A DNA stretch of 64,000 nucleotides, from NCBI RefSeq assembly GCF_900108405.1, contig NZ_FNXG01000006.1, positions 62,001-126,000 of the forward strand, in the 5' to 3' direction. This document shows positions 14,297 to 23,607 of the stretch, one piece after another. A program made the position numbers and the translations under genes. The stretch is from Paracoccus alkenifer (lineage in GTDB: Bacteria > Pseudomonadota > Alphaproteobacteria > Rhodobacterales > Rhodobacteraceae). Every line of letters starts with the position of its first letter. Positions within the stretch are counted from its first letter, which is position 1. Under the pieces are notes generated by a model. That model was given only the letters and a program-made list of their open reading frames with translations. It did no database searches and had not been told where the DNA came from.

Positions 14297-16795
14297 GTGA
14301 CATCATCTGTGATCGGTGCCCTGCGGGTCAACCTCGGGCTTGACGGTTCGAAATTCCAAGGTGGACTGAGCAAATCAGAAAAGGCGCTTGTCGGGTTCAG
14401 CGGTCGCCTGACCAAGATGGCCGCGGGACTGGGTGCGACCTTGGGTGCGGCCTTCACTGCCCGCGCCATCGGACAGGCAGCAGACCAGTGGTCGGACCTG
14501 TCGTCGCGGGTCGGGAACGCAGTCGGTTCGATGGACCGTGCGCCCGAGGTGATGCAACGGATCCAGCAGATGGCGCGCCAATCCTATTCGGAGCTGTCGC
14601 TGACCACAGATGCGTTTGCTGCTAATAGCCAGGCATTGAAAGACCTTGGGTATGACACCCAGCAGCAGTTGGATTACACCGAGGCGCTGAACAACGCGCT
14701 GGTGATCGGCGGCGCCAAGGGCCAGCACGCCGCGCAGGTGCAGGATGTGCTGTCCAAGGCAATGGCGACGAATAAGCTTTCGGGCGATGGCCTGAACACC
14801 GTGCTGGCCCGTGGCGGCCGGGTGGCGCAGGCGCTGGCCGATGAGCTGGGCACCAACGTCAGCGGCCTGCGCGATCTGGGCAAGCAGGGCAAGATCACGG
14901 GGGATGTGATTGCCCGCGCGCTTCTGGTCCGCATGCAGGAATTGCGTGACGAGGCCGAAGAGATGCCAGCGACAATCAGCGACGGGGTGACGCTGATTCG
15001 CAACAGCATGGTGGCGCTGGTCGGGACTTTCGACCTGACAACCGGCGCTTCCGGCGTGCTGGCGACGGCCTTGGTTGGGGTCGCCGATGGTCTCGACGTT
15101 GCGACGACGTGGATTTCGAAGAACGGCGATACGATCATCAGCGTGATGAACCAGATGGTCGGGGTCGCATCCGCGGCCGCCGCCGTGTTTGCCACCCGCT
15201 ATGCGGTTTCAGTCGGCACCACCGCGGTTACGGCCATGCGCCAGGCTATCTCGCAGGCGATGGCGCTTGAGATGGCGCTTGGTGCGACTTCGCGGGCCAG
15301 CGCGCTGGCTGGTGCGGCCAGCAAGGCGCTCGCCGGCGCTCTGGGGGTGCTGCGCGGTGCGGTGATGTCGCTGGGCATCCCGGCGCTAGTGGTGGGCGTC
15401 GGGATGGCTGTCGGCAAGTTCCTGGACCTATCGCGCGCCGCCGGCGGTTTCGGGAATGCGTTTTCGCTGGTGATGGCGGCAGCCAAGGAAGAATGGGCGC
15501 GCTGGTCCGCCAAGCTGCAGGCCGCCGGTGCAGAGTTCCGGGCCTTTGGCGACGGGATCAAGGCGTCGATCGCGGATGCTATGGCGGTGACCGTGGAAAG
15601 GGTGGTCTGGGGCGTCAACCGCTATGTTGGCGCCTATCGCGGCGCGCTCGAGGCGATCAAGGCGATCTGGGGTATCCTTCCCGACGCGATCGGGGATCTT
15701 GTCTATCAGGCCGCGAACGCGACGATCAAAGGGATCGAGGCGATGCTCAAGGGCGCCGCCGGGCTGATCGATAAATTCACAAATTCTATTGCCGGTTCGG
15801 CCCTGGGTGAAAAGCTGGGTTTGAGCGGGACGAACATCGCCGGGTCGATCAATTTCAGGGGCCTGACCAACGTATATGTGGGCGGCATGAAAAAGGTCGG
15901 TGAGGCTGCTGCAGGTGCCTTCAAGGAAGGGTTTGAGACTGACATATTCAGCGCGGACGGCGTCGCGGGCAGCCTGCGCGATATGGCTGACGAATACCGC
16001 GAAAGCGCGGATGTCTGGAAAGGCATCGCCGGGGTGTGGTCGGGTATTGGCGCTCAACCGAACGAGGCCTGGGGCGCAGTCAAGGAGCTGGTCGCGGGGC
16101 TGGGCAATGCCGCGTCCTCAACTGCTGATGACGTGGCCGATCTGTCGGGTGCGCTTGAAGGCGTCGGCGGCTCGGGGTCCGGAAAGGGCGGTGGGTCCGG
16201 CGGTCGCGCAGCCTCGGCGCTGGACAAAGCCGCCAAGGGCATGCGCGGACTGGCGGACGAGGCTAAGAACGCGCAGCGCCAGGCAAAGGAATGGGCCGAC
16301 CAGGTGACCGACGCGGTGATGGGGGTGATTGCCGGCACCACCTCGATCAAGCAGGCATTTGCCAGCATGCTGCAGGACATGGCCTCAAAGCTGATGTCCA
16401 GCGGGCTGGCATCGTTTTTCGGCAGCATGTTCAGCCCGGTCCGGGGCATGGATTCGCTGTCGACGGCGCTGCGCGGCGCGCTGTCCGGCACGCCCCGATT
16501 TGCCACAGGCGGCCATCACGTCGGCGGGCTGCGGATCGTGGGCGAGCGCGGCCCCGAACTCGAGGCAACCGGCCCGGCCCGGTATTTCACGGCCGCGCAG
16601 ACGCAGCAGATGCTCGCCGGCGGTGGTGGGGGTGGCGCCATGGGCATCCATATAACGGCGTCTTTTGATGAAACCGGGAACCTCTACGTCAAGGAAGTCG
16701 CCCAGAGAGAGGCCGCCAGCATGGGGGCCGAAATCAACCGGGCGCTGCCTGCCCGCGTCCAGCAGATCAACGCGAATCCAAGGAGAAGGCCATGA
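14297..16795 (+). CDS. Tape measure protein
   Basis: An 832-aa tail length-determining protein. The N-terminus (SSVIGALRVNLGLDGSKFQG) and the first 230 residues form the tape-measure domain typical of lambda-like siphoviruses, including SELSLTTDAFAANSQALKDLG. The middle is Ala-rich with hydrophobic stretches near residues 285-380. The C-terminus carries a Gly-rich patch and a FDETGNLYVKEVAQREA helix. It is wrapped by the G and G-T chaperones and is ejected into the cell with DNA. The start is GTG at 14297, after GGAGGG. The length predicts a tail of roughly lambda size. Confidence 0.93.
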   Translation: MTSSVIGALRVNLGLDGSKFQGGLSKSEKALVGFSGRLTKMAAGLGATLGAAFTARAIGQAADQWSDLSSRVGNAVGSMDRAPEVMQRIQQMARQSYSELSLTTDAFAANSQALKDLGYDTQQQLDYTEALNNALVIGGAKGQHAAQVQDVLSKAMATNKLSGDGLNTVLARGGRVAQALADELGTNVSGLRDLGKQGKITGDVIARALLVRMQELRDEAEEMPATISDGVTLIRNSMVALVGTFDLTTGASGVLATALVGVADGLDVATTWISKNGDTIISVMNQMVGVASAAAAVFATRYAVSVGTTAVTAMRQAISQAMALEMALGATSRASALAGAASKALAGALGVLRGAVMSLGIPALVVGVGMAVGKFLDLSRAAGGFGNAFSLVMAAAKEEWARWSAKLQAAGAEFRAFGDGIKASIADAMAVTVERVVWGVNRYVGAYRGALEAIKAIWGILPDAIGDLVYQAANATIKGIEAMLKGAAGLIDKFTNSIAGSALGEKLGLSGTNIAGSINFRGLTNVYVGGMKKVGEAAAGAFKEGFETDIFSADGVAGSLRDMADEYRESADVWKGIAGVWSGIGAQPNEAWGAVKELVAGLGNAASSTADDVADLSGALEGVGGSGSGKGGGSGGRAASALDKAAKGMRGLADEAKNAQRQAKEWADQVTDAVMGVIAGTTSIKQAFASMLQDMASKLMSSGLASFFGSMFSPVRGMDSLSTALRGALSGTPRFATGGHHVGGLRIVGERGPELEATGPARYFTAAQTQQMLAGGGGGGAMGIHITASFDETGNLYVKEVAQREAASMGAEINRALPARVQQINANPRRRP

Positions 16796-17121
16796 GCGAC
16801 AGGAGGGAACAGCCCCCGCTGACCGCGGAGGCATTTGACGCAATGATGGCAGATGTCCAGGCTGCTCGGCTTTGTCTTGCCGGGCTGTTGTCGGATACCG
16901 GCCATGATCGCAACTTGGCCGCGCGCCTGAGCGCCGAGATTTTGTCCATCCAATCCGCCATAGAGAGCCGCGCTGCCTACAAGAAAGTGGTGCAGCCTTT
17001 CAGCACCCCGATACGGGTAGTGGTCGGCCCACCCGGCAGCAGGTTTTTTGCCGGTGACGGGTGGGCGTTTTACGAGGACTTGATCCCAAGCGCCTGTGCG
17101 GCGACGGCCAAGGCGCGGTGA
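16792..17121 (+). CDS. Tail-region protein of unknown function
   Basis: A 109-aa protein whose start overlaps the tape measure stop (ATGA, 16792-16795) with AAGGAGAAGG upstream, so it looks genuinely translated. It is helical, with an acidic N-terminal half, and has no recognised domain. Its last 52 bp overlap the minus-strand ORF at 17070-17381 tail to tail. It could be a tail accessory or small regulatory protein; no function can be assigned. Confidence 0.6.
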   Translation: MSDRREQPPLTAEAFDAMMADVQAARLCLAGLLSDTGHDRNLAARLSAEILSIQSAIESRAAYKKVVQPFSTPIRVVVGPPGSRFFAGDGWAFYEDLIPSACAATAKAR

Positions 17122-17381
17122 GTGCCAATCTCGCGAGCATCGCCTGTCCCCTCTACAGGGCTGTTCATCAGCATCCCGCAAATCTGCTTGTAAACCTCAA
17201 CGCGCCAATCCGACGAGTTCAGAGCCTGATCGCAGCGCTCTGCTGAAAGCGTTGCGGCCAATGCGAGCGCGGCCATTATAGGGCCCGTCAGGTCCGGATT
17301 TTTCTGCTCATCCGGGGTGAGCGATATGGATACGAGGCTGTTTGGCGTGGCGCTCAGTTTCCGATCGGGATCTGGGAACAA
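17070..17381 (-). CDS. Possible reverse-strand small protein
   Basis: A 103-aa ORF in a 355-bp stretch otherwise without a plus-strand gene. It starts at TTG 17381 with GGAG seven bases upstream, or at ATG 17276 without a good Shine-Dalgarno. The sequence looks protein-like: a hydrophobic Ala/Leu-rich segment (residues about 34-46) and a helical part with SSDWRVEVYKQICGMLMNSP. It could be a second moron like the gene at 13797-14270. Overlap with the preceding gene and the rare start keep confidence low. Confidence 0.4.
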   Translation of the reverse strand: MFPDPDRKLSATPNSLVSISLTPDEQKNPDLTGPIMAALALAATLSAERCDQALNSSDWRVEVYKQICGMLMNSPVEGTGDAREIGTHRALAVAAQALGIKSS

Positions 17382-17426
17382 ATCGAATCTCCATCATCTC
17401 TGGTTGTGGTGACCTGATGATGGCCG

Positions 17427-17460
17427 CGCCGGGGCTCATGTCGAGTCCCGGCGTTCTTAA
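17427..17460. terminator. Terminator-like hairpin
   Basis: CGCCGGG (17427-17433) pairs with CCCGGCG (17447-17453); CTC/GAG extends the stem inward, leaving a 5-nt loop. TTCTTAAT follows on the plus strand. It lies between the reverse ORF and the next tail gene. Confidence 0.5.
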
Positions 17461-17476
17461 TCCTTCGGAGGCGCTG

Positions 17477-18121
17477 ATGGCCCTGACCTATCCCTACCCG
17501 CTGGCGGATTTCTGCGACGGACTGCGGGCGATCAGCGTCGTGATGACGCTGCGGCGCCATGATGAGCAGTCGGGCGGTGGCGACGGCAGGTTCTGGACCG
17601 CCGAGCTGGCGCCGCCGCTATGGTCGGCCGAGGTGGCGCTGGCTGCGCGGCCGGCACCGCTGGCACGCGAACTCGATGCGCGGATCGACGGGCTGAACGG
17701 ATCGTCCGGGACATTCCTGTTTTCGGACCCGTCCTATAGGGGGCCGGCGGGCGGATCGGCCGGCCTGACGGCCGTCACGCTGTCGGGCATCAGCGCGGAT
17801 CGAGGGGCGGTCGCCCTCGCCGGTCTGCCGGCAGGGTTCGTGATCACGGCGGGTGATTTCCTGTCGATCGACTATGGCCCCGGCCGGGTCTATTTCGGTC
17901 GGTTCGCCGAGGGCGCCGTGGCCAACGGGTCCGGCGCAATCGCGCAGCGCGAAATCCGCCCCCACCTGCCGATGACGATCACCGCGGGCGCGGCGGTCGA
18001 GTTGGCGCGGCCACGGTTCAAGGCATTCATCCCGCCGGGCGGCTACAAGCCCTTTAATTACGTCCTGCCCCACGGCGAGATCGCGGTGGGCGCATCCCTC
18101 TCGATCCTGCAAAAGCCATGA
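17477..18121 (+). CDS. Tail tip-region protein
   Basis: A 214-aa protein beginning MALTYPYPLADFCDGL, with a long beta-rich body (FLFSDPSYRGPAGGSAGLTA, then GDFLSIDYGPGRVYFGRF). Similar proteins occur after the tape measure in many alphaproteobacterial siphophages and probably belong to the distal tail or baseplate hub (a Dit-type role is inferred). The ATG at 17477 has CGGAGG five bases upstream, preferred over the in-frame start at 17342. The stop overlaps the next gene by 4 bp. Confidence 0.7.
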   Translation: MALTYPYPLADFCDGLRAISVVMTLRRHDEQSGGGDGRFWTAELAPPLWSAEVALAARPAPLARELDARIDGLNGSSGTFLFSDPSYRGPAGGSAGLTAVTLSGISADRGAVALAGLPAGFVITAGDFLSIDYGPGRVYFGRFAEGAVANGSGAIAQREIRPHLPMTITAGAAVELARPRFKAFIPPGGYKPFNYVLPHGEIAVGASLSILQKP

Positions 18122-18732
18122 AGATCCAGCACCCTAACCTTGCGCTGTCCCGGCAGGCCGCGCGGGATGGCGGGATCAGGCCGGTGTGGTTCTTCTGGAT
18201 CGAGGCTCGGGACCGCGACAACGGCAGCGCGCAGCCGCTGGGGCTGTGGACCGGCGACGAGGACATCACGGTCAGCGTCCAAACCCCTGCGGGCGGCACG
18301 TCCTCGCGGCTTTATCTGGGCGGCTGCAATCTGTCGGTCGACGGGATCCAGTATGTGGCTGACCTGACGGACAACCCGATCACCGTCAGCATGAGCCAGA
18401 TCGCCGCCCCGGTGCAGCAGCTGGTGCGCGTCCGCGACGTGCGGCTGGCCTATTGCGAGCTGCATTCGACCACCCTGATCGGCGGCGCCCTGACCAGCCC
18501 GCCCGACCTGGACTGGGTCGGGATCGTGGACGAGGCCCCGGTCGCCACGCCGTCGGTCGGCAGCGACGGCGGCATCGCCCTGTCCGTTCGGTCCGAGCTG
18601 ATGTCCATGCTGACCGCGATCAATCCCGCAAAATCCTCGGACGCCCACCAGAAGCGGCGCCAGCCCGGGGACCGGTTTTCCGAATACGCGTCGATCATCC
18701 ATTCGAGGAAAGTCCAGTGGTTCAAAGGCTGA
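18118..18732 (+). CDS. Tail tip protein, DUF2163/gpL-like position
   Basis: A 204-aa protein coupled to the previous gene (ATGA). It starts with a basic helix (KIQHPNLALSRQAARDGG), then a beta-rich domain (SSRLYLGGCNLSVDGIQYVA), and ends with QKRRQPGDRFSEYASI. It lies just before the NlpC/P60-like gene, the place of lambda gpL and of DUF2163 in gene transfer agents. A structural part of the tail tip is likely; the exact family is uncertain. Confidence 0.65.
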   Translation: MKIQHPNLALSRQAARDGGIRPVWFFWIEARDRDNGSAQPLGLWTGDEDITVSVQTPAGGTSSRLYLGGCNLSVDGIQYVADLTDNPITVSMSQIAAPVQQLVRVRDVRLAYCELHSTTLIGGALTSPPDLDWVGIVDEAPVATPSVGSDGGIALSVRSELMSMLTAINPAKSSDAHQKRRQPGDRFSEYASIIHSRKVQWFKG

Positions 18733-19148
18733 CCCGACTGCCGAACTGGCGCGCGCGCTTTGCGGCCGAAATGGACCGCCAGCGGCGCGAGGCGTTTGCT
18801 TGGGGCCGCCATGATTGCGCGCTGGGGCTGGTCACCGGCGCCATCGAGGCGATCACGGGCGTCGATCTGGCGCGCGGTTATCGCGGCAAATACCGCGGCC
18901 AGGCGGCGGCGCTGCGCATCCTGCGCGATGCTGGCTGCGAGACGCCCGGCGATTTCGCGGCGACCATCCTGCCCGAGATTCCGCCTGCCATGGCCCGGAT
19001 CGGCGACGTGGGTGTGATGTCAGCTGACGGCCCGCTGGCGCAGGCATTCTGCGTGGTGGACGCCAGCAGCCTGATCGTGATGACCGATCTCGGTCACGGC
19101 CGGCGCCCGCGCGCCGACATGATCCGCGCATTCCGGGTCGGAGAGTAG
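18717..19148 (+). CDS. DUF6950/NlpC-P60-like tail assembly protein
   Basis: A 143-aa protein with the WGRHDCALGLVTGAIEAITG motif, in which the Cys follows a Gly-Arg-His-Asp run as in DUF6950 and related papain-like tail peptidases. A GVMSADGPLAQAFCVVD segment could supply the later catalytic strand; a clear His partner is not obvious. In lambda the matching gene is K, which aids tail-tip assembly or wall penetration. A GTG start at 18717 with GAGGAAAG upstream overlaps the previous gene by 16 bp. Confidence 0.75.
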   Translation: MVQRLTRLPNWRARFAAEMDRQRREAFAWGRHDCALGLVTGAIEAITGVDLARGYRGKYRGQAAALRILRDAGCETPGDFAATILPEIPPAMARIGDVGVMSADGPLAQAFCVVDASSLIVMTDLGHGRRPRADMIRAFRVGE

Positions 19149-19150
19149 CC

Positions 19151-22105
19151 TTGCACAGAATCGTCGCTATCGCCGCCGCGCTCGCGCTGGCGGCTGGTCC
19201 CGCACATGCCGGCCCTGTCGCGGCCGTGGTCGCATGGGTGGGCAGCACCATTGCAGCCGGCGGTGCGTTGGGGTTTGTCGTCCAGATGGCGGTCAGCACC
19301 GGGCTGTCGCTGCTGGCCCAGGCCATCGCCGGCAAGCCGCGCCGACCCGAGATCAACGTCCAGTTCGAGGTCCAACTGGGCGATGATCACCCGTTGTCGT
19401 TCGTGGTCGGAGATTACGTCACCGCGGGCAAGCGCAAATATCTGGGCTCATGGGGCAAAAACACCCGTTACATCACCGAGGTGATCGAGGTGTCCGCGCT
19501 GCCGCAGGGATTCGAGGGGCTGTGGGTCGATGACGAGCCGGGTGAATTTCACAGCCACGATCGGGTCTGGAAGCTGAACCCGTCCGCTGCGCCGGGGTCG
19601 GTGTCCGATCAGGTGGAGATGGCGCCGGGCAGCAACCCCACCTGGCTGCTGGTCGGGCGGCCGCTGCGGAACTACAGGGATGACGGTAACCGCATCTACG
19701 TCAAGTGGGTGGACGGGGCCCAGCTGGACGCCGATCCGTTCCTGGTGCGGATCTTCGGCGGTGACGCGGATTATCCCTGGAGCTCGGCCATGGTCGGGCG
19801 CGGCAAGAGCTATGCGGTCATCACCACCCGCTACGACAGCGACACCTTGCAGAGCTATCCGGCCTATCTGCTCAAGCCCGCGCCGCTGGCCATGTATGAC
19901 CTGCGGCTGGACAGCACCAACGGCGGCAGCGGGCCGCAGCGGTGGGACAATCCCGCGACCTGGCAGCCTTCGCGCAACCCGGCGGTGATCGCCTATAACC
20001 TGATCCGGGGAGTATATTTCGGCAGCGAATGGGTGTTCGGCGGACGCAACCTGCCGGCCTGGCGGCTGCCCTCGGCCGAATGGATCGCTGCGGCCAATGA
20101 GTGCGATGCGCCGGTGACGCTGGCCGGCGGCGGCACCGAGCCGGCATGGCGCTGCGGGATCGAGATCAGTGTGGACATGGCCGCGGCCGACGTGCTCGAG
20201 GAAATCGGTCGCGCGGCCAACATGCGCTTTGCCGAGGTCGGCGGTCAGATCAAGCCCATCGTCGGGCTGCCCGGCGCCGCGGTGTTTTCCCTGACCGACG
20301 ACGACATCATCATCACCGAGGGGCAGTCGTTCCGCCCCTTCGCGCCGGTCGCGGAAACCTATAACGCGATCAGCGCCACCTATCCCGAGCCGGCCGAGAA
20401 ATGGGCCACCAAGGACAGCCCGGAATATATCGACGCCGCGGCCACGGCCGAGGACGGCGGGCGCTATCTGCCGACCGGTATCAGCTATCCCGCCGCCCCC
20501 TACGCGCAGCAGGTGCAGCGGCTGCAACGCTCGCAGTTGCAGGATTATCGCCGGATGCGCCGGCACCAGTTCCACCTGCCGCCCGATGCCTATGCGCTTG
20601 AGCCGGGCGTGGACATGGTATCCTGGACCAGCGCCCGCAACGGCTATGCCGCCAAGCTGTTCCTGGTGGAAAGCGTGGCCAAGACCCGCGGCATGAACGT
20701 GCTGGTCAGCCTGCGCGAGGCCGATCCGGGGGATTACGACTGGGATAGCGGCTTTGAATTCCCGGTGACGATTACCCCGCCGGTCAACCCGTTGCCCTAT
20801 GTCCAGCCCGTGCCCGGATTTGCGGTGTCTGCGACCAGCGTCCGCGACGGCGCCGGCCAGCCGCGCCGGGCGGCGATCCTGGTCGAGTGTGATCCCGGTG
20901 AGGTCGGCGTCACCGCTATCCATGTGCAGGCGCGGATCAAGGGCGGCGGCGAGCGCCGGAATCTGCTGCGCTGGTCCGAGGGCTTTGAAAATGCGGCGTG
21001 GAACAAGGTCAACCTGACCGCCACCACCGGTTATGGCGTGGCGCCGGACGGATCATCGGCATCCACGATCCTGCGCGAAACCACCGCCACGGGCGAACAC
21101 GGTCTGCGCCAGAACATCGCCCACCAGCTGGGCGAGCAGCATACCGTCTCGATTTATGTCCGCGAGGCTGGTCGTCCCTTCGTCTTCCTCGGCGGCATCC
21201 CCGCCGACTGGGGGGCGAACGCGAATGTCCGCTTCGACTTGTCCACCGGGGAAATGCAGATCGGTGCGGGTGTCGTCGATGCCGGCATTGAGCCTGTGGG
21301 CGGCGGCTGGTTCCGGGTCTGGGGCACATTCACTGCGGCCTCGACGGGAACATCGACGCTGTATCTGGGCACGAGCCTGACCCGGTTCGCAGGCGTCGCC
21401 GCAACATTTGCAGGTGATCCGACAAGGGGTATCGAGGTCTGGGGTTTCCAGCGCGAAATCGGCCCGCTGTCAGCCTATCAGCGGGTCGAGGAAACCCCCG
21501 TGTCGAGCATCGTCATCGACGAGAGCTATCGCTATTCCGCGCCCCACGGCTGGTATCTGCGCGACGTGCTGCCGCTGACCACCTATGAGGTCCGGGCGCG
21601 GCTGCTGTCCGACCTGACGCCGGTGTCCGACTGGTCGGCATGGCACGATGTCACGACGCTGGATATCACCTTCCAGATCGAGGATCTGTCGCAGGACATC
21701 CTCGACCAGTTCGAGGCCATCGCGGCCGAAGCCGGTATCGCGACGGTCGAGGTGCTGCCGGCCGAGGGCGATTTTGACAACCAGATCGTGATGCTGGTGC
21801 CGCAAGGGACGCTGTATCGCTGGGACGAGACTGAGTTGGAATGGACCACCAAGGTCTATGCCGGCGTCGGCCCGAACACCGTCACCACGGACGCGCTGGT
21901 CGCGCTGGCGGTGATCACATCCAAGATCGCCGCCGGTGCGGTCACGACCGACAAGATGACGGTCAACGAGTTGTCGGCGATCACGGCAGTTATCGGCGTC
22001 CTGCGGACCGCGACGAGCGGGGCGCGGCAGGAGATCCACAGTGACAAGCTCCTGATTTACGATGCGGCGAATATGGTGCGGGTCAAGATAGGGATGCTGT
22101 CGTGA
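19151..22105 (+). CDS. Large tail tip / host specificity protein
   Basis: A 984-aa protein likely to form the central tail tip and carry receptor specificity, combining roles of lambda I and J. The first 60 residues are hydrophobic and Gly/Ala-rich. Residues about 70-520 are the hub-like body. Residues about 597-770 look like an inserted jelly-roll, carbohydrate-binding type domain (NLLRWSEGFENAAWNK). Then come a fibronectin-like segment (YEVRARLLSD) and a C-terminal IEDLSQDILDQFEAI helix. The start is TTG 19151. The assignment rests on size, position and the hub-fibre layout. Confidence 0.75.
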   Translation: MHRIVAIAAALALAAGPAHAGPVAAVVAWVGSTIAAGGALGFVVQMAVSTGLSLLAQAIAGKPRRPEINVQFEVQLGDDHPLSFVVGDYVTAGKRKYLGSWGKNTRYITEVIEVSALPQGFEGLWVDDEPGEFHSHDRVWKLNPSAAPGSVSDQVEMAPGSNPTWLLVGRPLRNYRDDGNRIYVKWVDGAQLDADPFLVRIFGGDADYPWSSAMVGRGKSYAVITTRYDSDTLQSYPAYLLKPAPLAMYDLRLDSTNGGSGPQRWDNPATWQPSRNPAVIAYNLIRGVYFGSEWVFGGRNLPAWRLPSAEWIAAANECDAPVTLAGGGTEPAWRCGIEISVDMAAADVLEEIGRAANMRFAEVGGQIKPIVGLPGAAVFSLTDDDIIITEGQSFRPFAPVAETYNAISATYPEPAEKWATKDSPEYIDAAATAEDGGRYLPTGISYPAAPYAQQVQRLQRSQLQDYRRMRRHQFHLPPDAYALEPGVDMVSWTSARNGYAAKLFLVESVAKTRGMNVLVSLREADPGDYDWDSGFEFPVTITPPVNPLPYVQPVPGFAVSATSVRDGAGQPRRAAILVECDPGEVGVTAIHVQARIKGGGERRNLLRWSEGFENAAWNKVNLTATTGYGVAPDGSSASTILRETTATGEHGLRQNIAHQLGEQHTVSIYVREAGRPFVFLGGIPADWGANANVRFDLSTGEMQIGAGVVDAGIEPVGGGWFRVWGTFTAASTGTSTLYLGTSLTRFAGVAATFAGDPTRGIEVWGFQREIGPLSAYQRVEETPVSSIVIDESYRYSAPHGWYLRDVLPLTTYEVRARLLSDLTPVSDWSAWHDVTTLDITFQIEDLSQDILDQFEAIAAEAGIATVEVLPAEGDFDNQIVMLVPQGTLYRWDETELEWTTKVYAGVGPNTVTTDALVALAVITSKIAAGAVTTDKMTVNELSAITAVIGVLRTATSGARQEIHSDKLLIYDAANMVRVKIGMLS

Positions 22106-22401
22106 GCTTTGGCATCGCTCTTAACACCACCCAGGGATTCGTGGACATCTCTGCGGCGAACCCTGTGCGCCTGATCGCGGCGCTGGAATGTCTGGGACTG
22201 AGCGGGTCCGTTGCTCTGCCTGTGCAGGTGCTTCCGACGGACAAGCTGCTGTTTCTGCCTGTCGGTCAGGGATACACGCCGACGATCACGCGGACCCAGA
22301 CAACGGTCCAGTGGGTCGGCGTTCCGCCGATAATTGTCGGCGGCGTCCGATACGGCGGGACCACGCAGGACTTCAGGGTCTATTTTTCGAGGCAGGCATG
22401 A
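22102..22401 (+). CDS. Small tail fibre-associated protein
   Basis: A 99-aa protein starting at a GTG that overlaps the tail tip stop (GTGA). It begins MSFGIALNTTQGFVDISAAN and is beta-rich throughout. It shares the MSFG opening and immediate coupling with the next gene, which suggests that both decorate the tail tip. No enzyme motif is visible. Confidence 0.6.
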   Translation: MSFGIALNTTQGFVDISAANPVRLIAALECLGLSGSVALPVQVLPTDKLLFLPVGQGYTPTITRTQTTVQWVGVPPIIVGGVRYGGTTQDFRVYFSRQA

Positions 22402-23081
22402 GCTTCGGATTTCAGGTTCTCAATTCTGTCGGACAGGTGATCCTGGACGATAATTTCATCCCCATGAAACTTATCGGATCGGGGACGACCACACTGCGCG
22501 CGGCGGCAGGTTCCGACGCAATCCCGAATAGCACGTTGTGGCGATATTTCGGGGCAGATGCACTTCCTGGGTTACCTGCCATCGGTCCGCACTTCGTATT
22601 CGTTGCATTGGAGCCCTTTCCGTTCCTGAAAACCTACGTGGTGCCAAGCAACGGTCGGGCGGCTATCATGTTGTTCAACGATCCCCGCCCGAATATCGCA
22701 TACCGCGTCAGCTCGTTCGGCGTCTCGCCGCCGTCGCAGGGGGCGTTCGGCATGGAGGTTTACGGACCAGACGGGGTGCGGCTTTTCACGGCAGACGATA
22801 CGCTTATGGCAATCAAGAGCGTGGACACGCAGGCCAAGGGCGCACAGCCGTTGGTCCTGCCCGCGGACGCCACGCATATCGCGGTGGTTGGCAGCACCTC
22901 GCAATATCCCGCTGGGGGAATTACAAGCCGATACTGCGAAACCGGTGTGTCGCTGTCGCAAAGCGGGGGTGTCTGGTCAGCCACATTCAGCGAGCGCGTT
23001 TTCGATCCTTATGCCGAGGATGGCTTGCCGGCCTTTCCGCCTGCGGATAACTTCATCGTGACCGCACGTTTTTCCAATTAG
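22398..23081 (+). CDS. Tail tip accessory protein (DUF6453-like)
   Basis: A 227-aa beta-rich protein whose start (ATG 22398) overlaps the previous stop. The opening SFGFQVLNSVGQVILDDNF resembles a family of phage proteins of the type xFGxxVxNxxGxxxxD found beside tail tip genes, sometimes called DUF6453. It probably sits on the tail tip or fibre and may contribute to receptor contact. Base composition drops slightly here compared with the tail module, suggesting mosaic exchange. Confidence 0.62.
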   Translation: MSFGFQVLNSVGQVILDDNFIPMKLIGSGTTTLRAAAGSDAIPNSTLWRYFGADALPGLPAIGPHFVFVALEPFPFLKTYVVPSNGRAAIMLFNDPRPNIAYRVSSFGVSPPSQGAFGMEVYGPDGVRLFTADDTLMAIKSVDTQAKGAQPLVLPADATHIAVVGSTSQYPAGGITSRYCETGVSLSQSGGVWSATFSERVFDPYAEDGLPAFPPADNFIVTARFSN

Positions 23082-23087
23082 AGGACA

Positions 23088-23363
23088 ATGTCAGTGAGAA
23101 AGGTTCTCGCACTTTTTGCAATCGCTGCCCTTGCGGCCTGTGGCTCTTCTGGAACGGATGCGCCCAAATACCCGACCAAATCTCTTTACCCCTATGCCGG
23201 GCAGGAAGTGACCGAACAGCAGGCTTGTGATTACCTGGCGGCGTCCGAGGCGCATTATCGTGACATGCGGGGAAAATCGCTATCCGGCCCCTATGGCGTG
23301 TCGCGGATCGAGGCCGAAAAGCTGGTCAAATTCTGGGCGCAATTCTGCCCGAGCGGGGCGTGA
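23088..23363 (+). CDS. Small lipoprotein
   Basis: A 91-aa protein with a type II signal sequence: a basic start (VRKV), a hydrophobic core and the lipobox LAAC with Cys near residue 18. The mature part has TEQQACDYLAASEAHYRDM and a second Cys near the end, so a disulphide is possible. GAGG precedes the start. A lipoprotein next to the phage receptor-binding genes is the usual place for superinfection exclusion proteins such as the T5 and T1-like lipoproteins. That role is inferred from position. Confidence 0.7.
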   Translation: MSVRKVLALFAIAALAACGSSGTDAPKYPTKSLYPYAGQEVTEQQACDYLAASEAHYRDMRGKSLSGPYGVSRIEAEKLVKFWAQFCPSGA

Positions 23364-23590
23364 TGATCTATCTCGACAACGAATCCCATCAGACCATCTG
23401 CGCCTGCGACCGCTGCGGCGTAACCGAGGCGACAGACCGCGCCGATGGCGTTGCTGTCGCGGGATGGATGACCGGCCACCTCTGGCTTGACGTCAGCCTG
23501 TCCGAGCAGCGGCAGTCGCCGCTCTGCTTCTGCCCGGACTGTTCCGCGCGCATGCGGTCGGCAACCACGATTCAGATCAGCGCCGCCTGA
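23360..23590 (+). CDS. Small CxxC protein
   Basis: A 76-aa protein overlapping the lipoprotein gene (ATGATGA). Four cysteines in two CxxC pairs (CACDRC near residue 14 and CFCPDC near residue 56) suggest a structural zinc site. There is no signal peptide, so it should be cytoplasmic. Function is unknown. It is translationally coupled to the lipoprotein and the two probably act as a cargo unit. Confidence 0.62.
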   Translation: MMIYLDNESHQTICACDRCGVTEATDRADGVAVAGWMTGHLWLDVSLSEQRQSPLCFCPDCSARMRSATTIQISAA

Positions 23591-23607
23591 CGCTCAACAG
23601 CCCGGTG

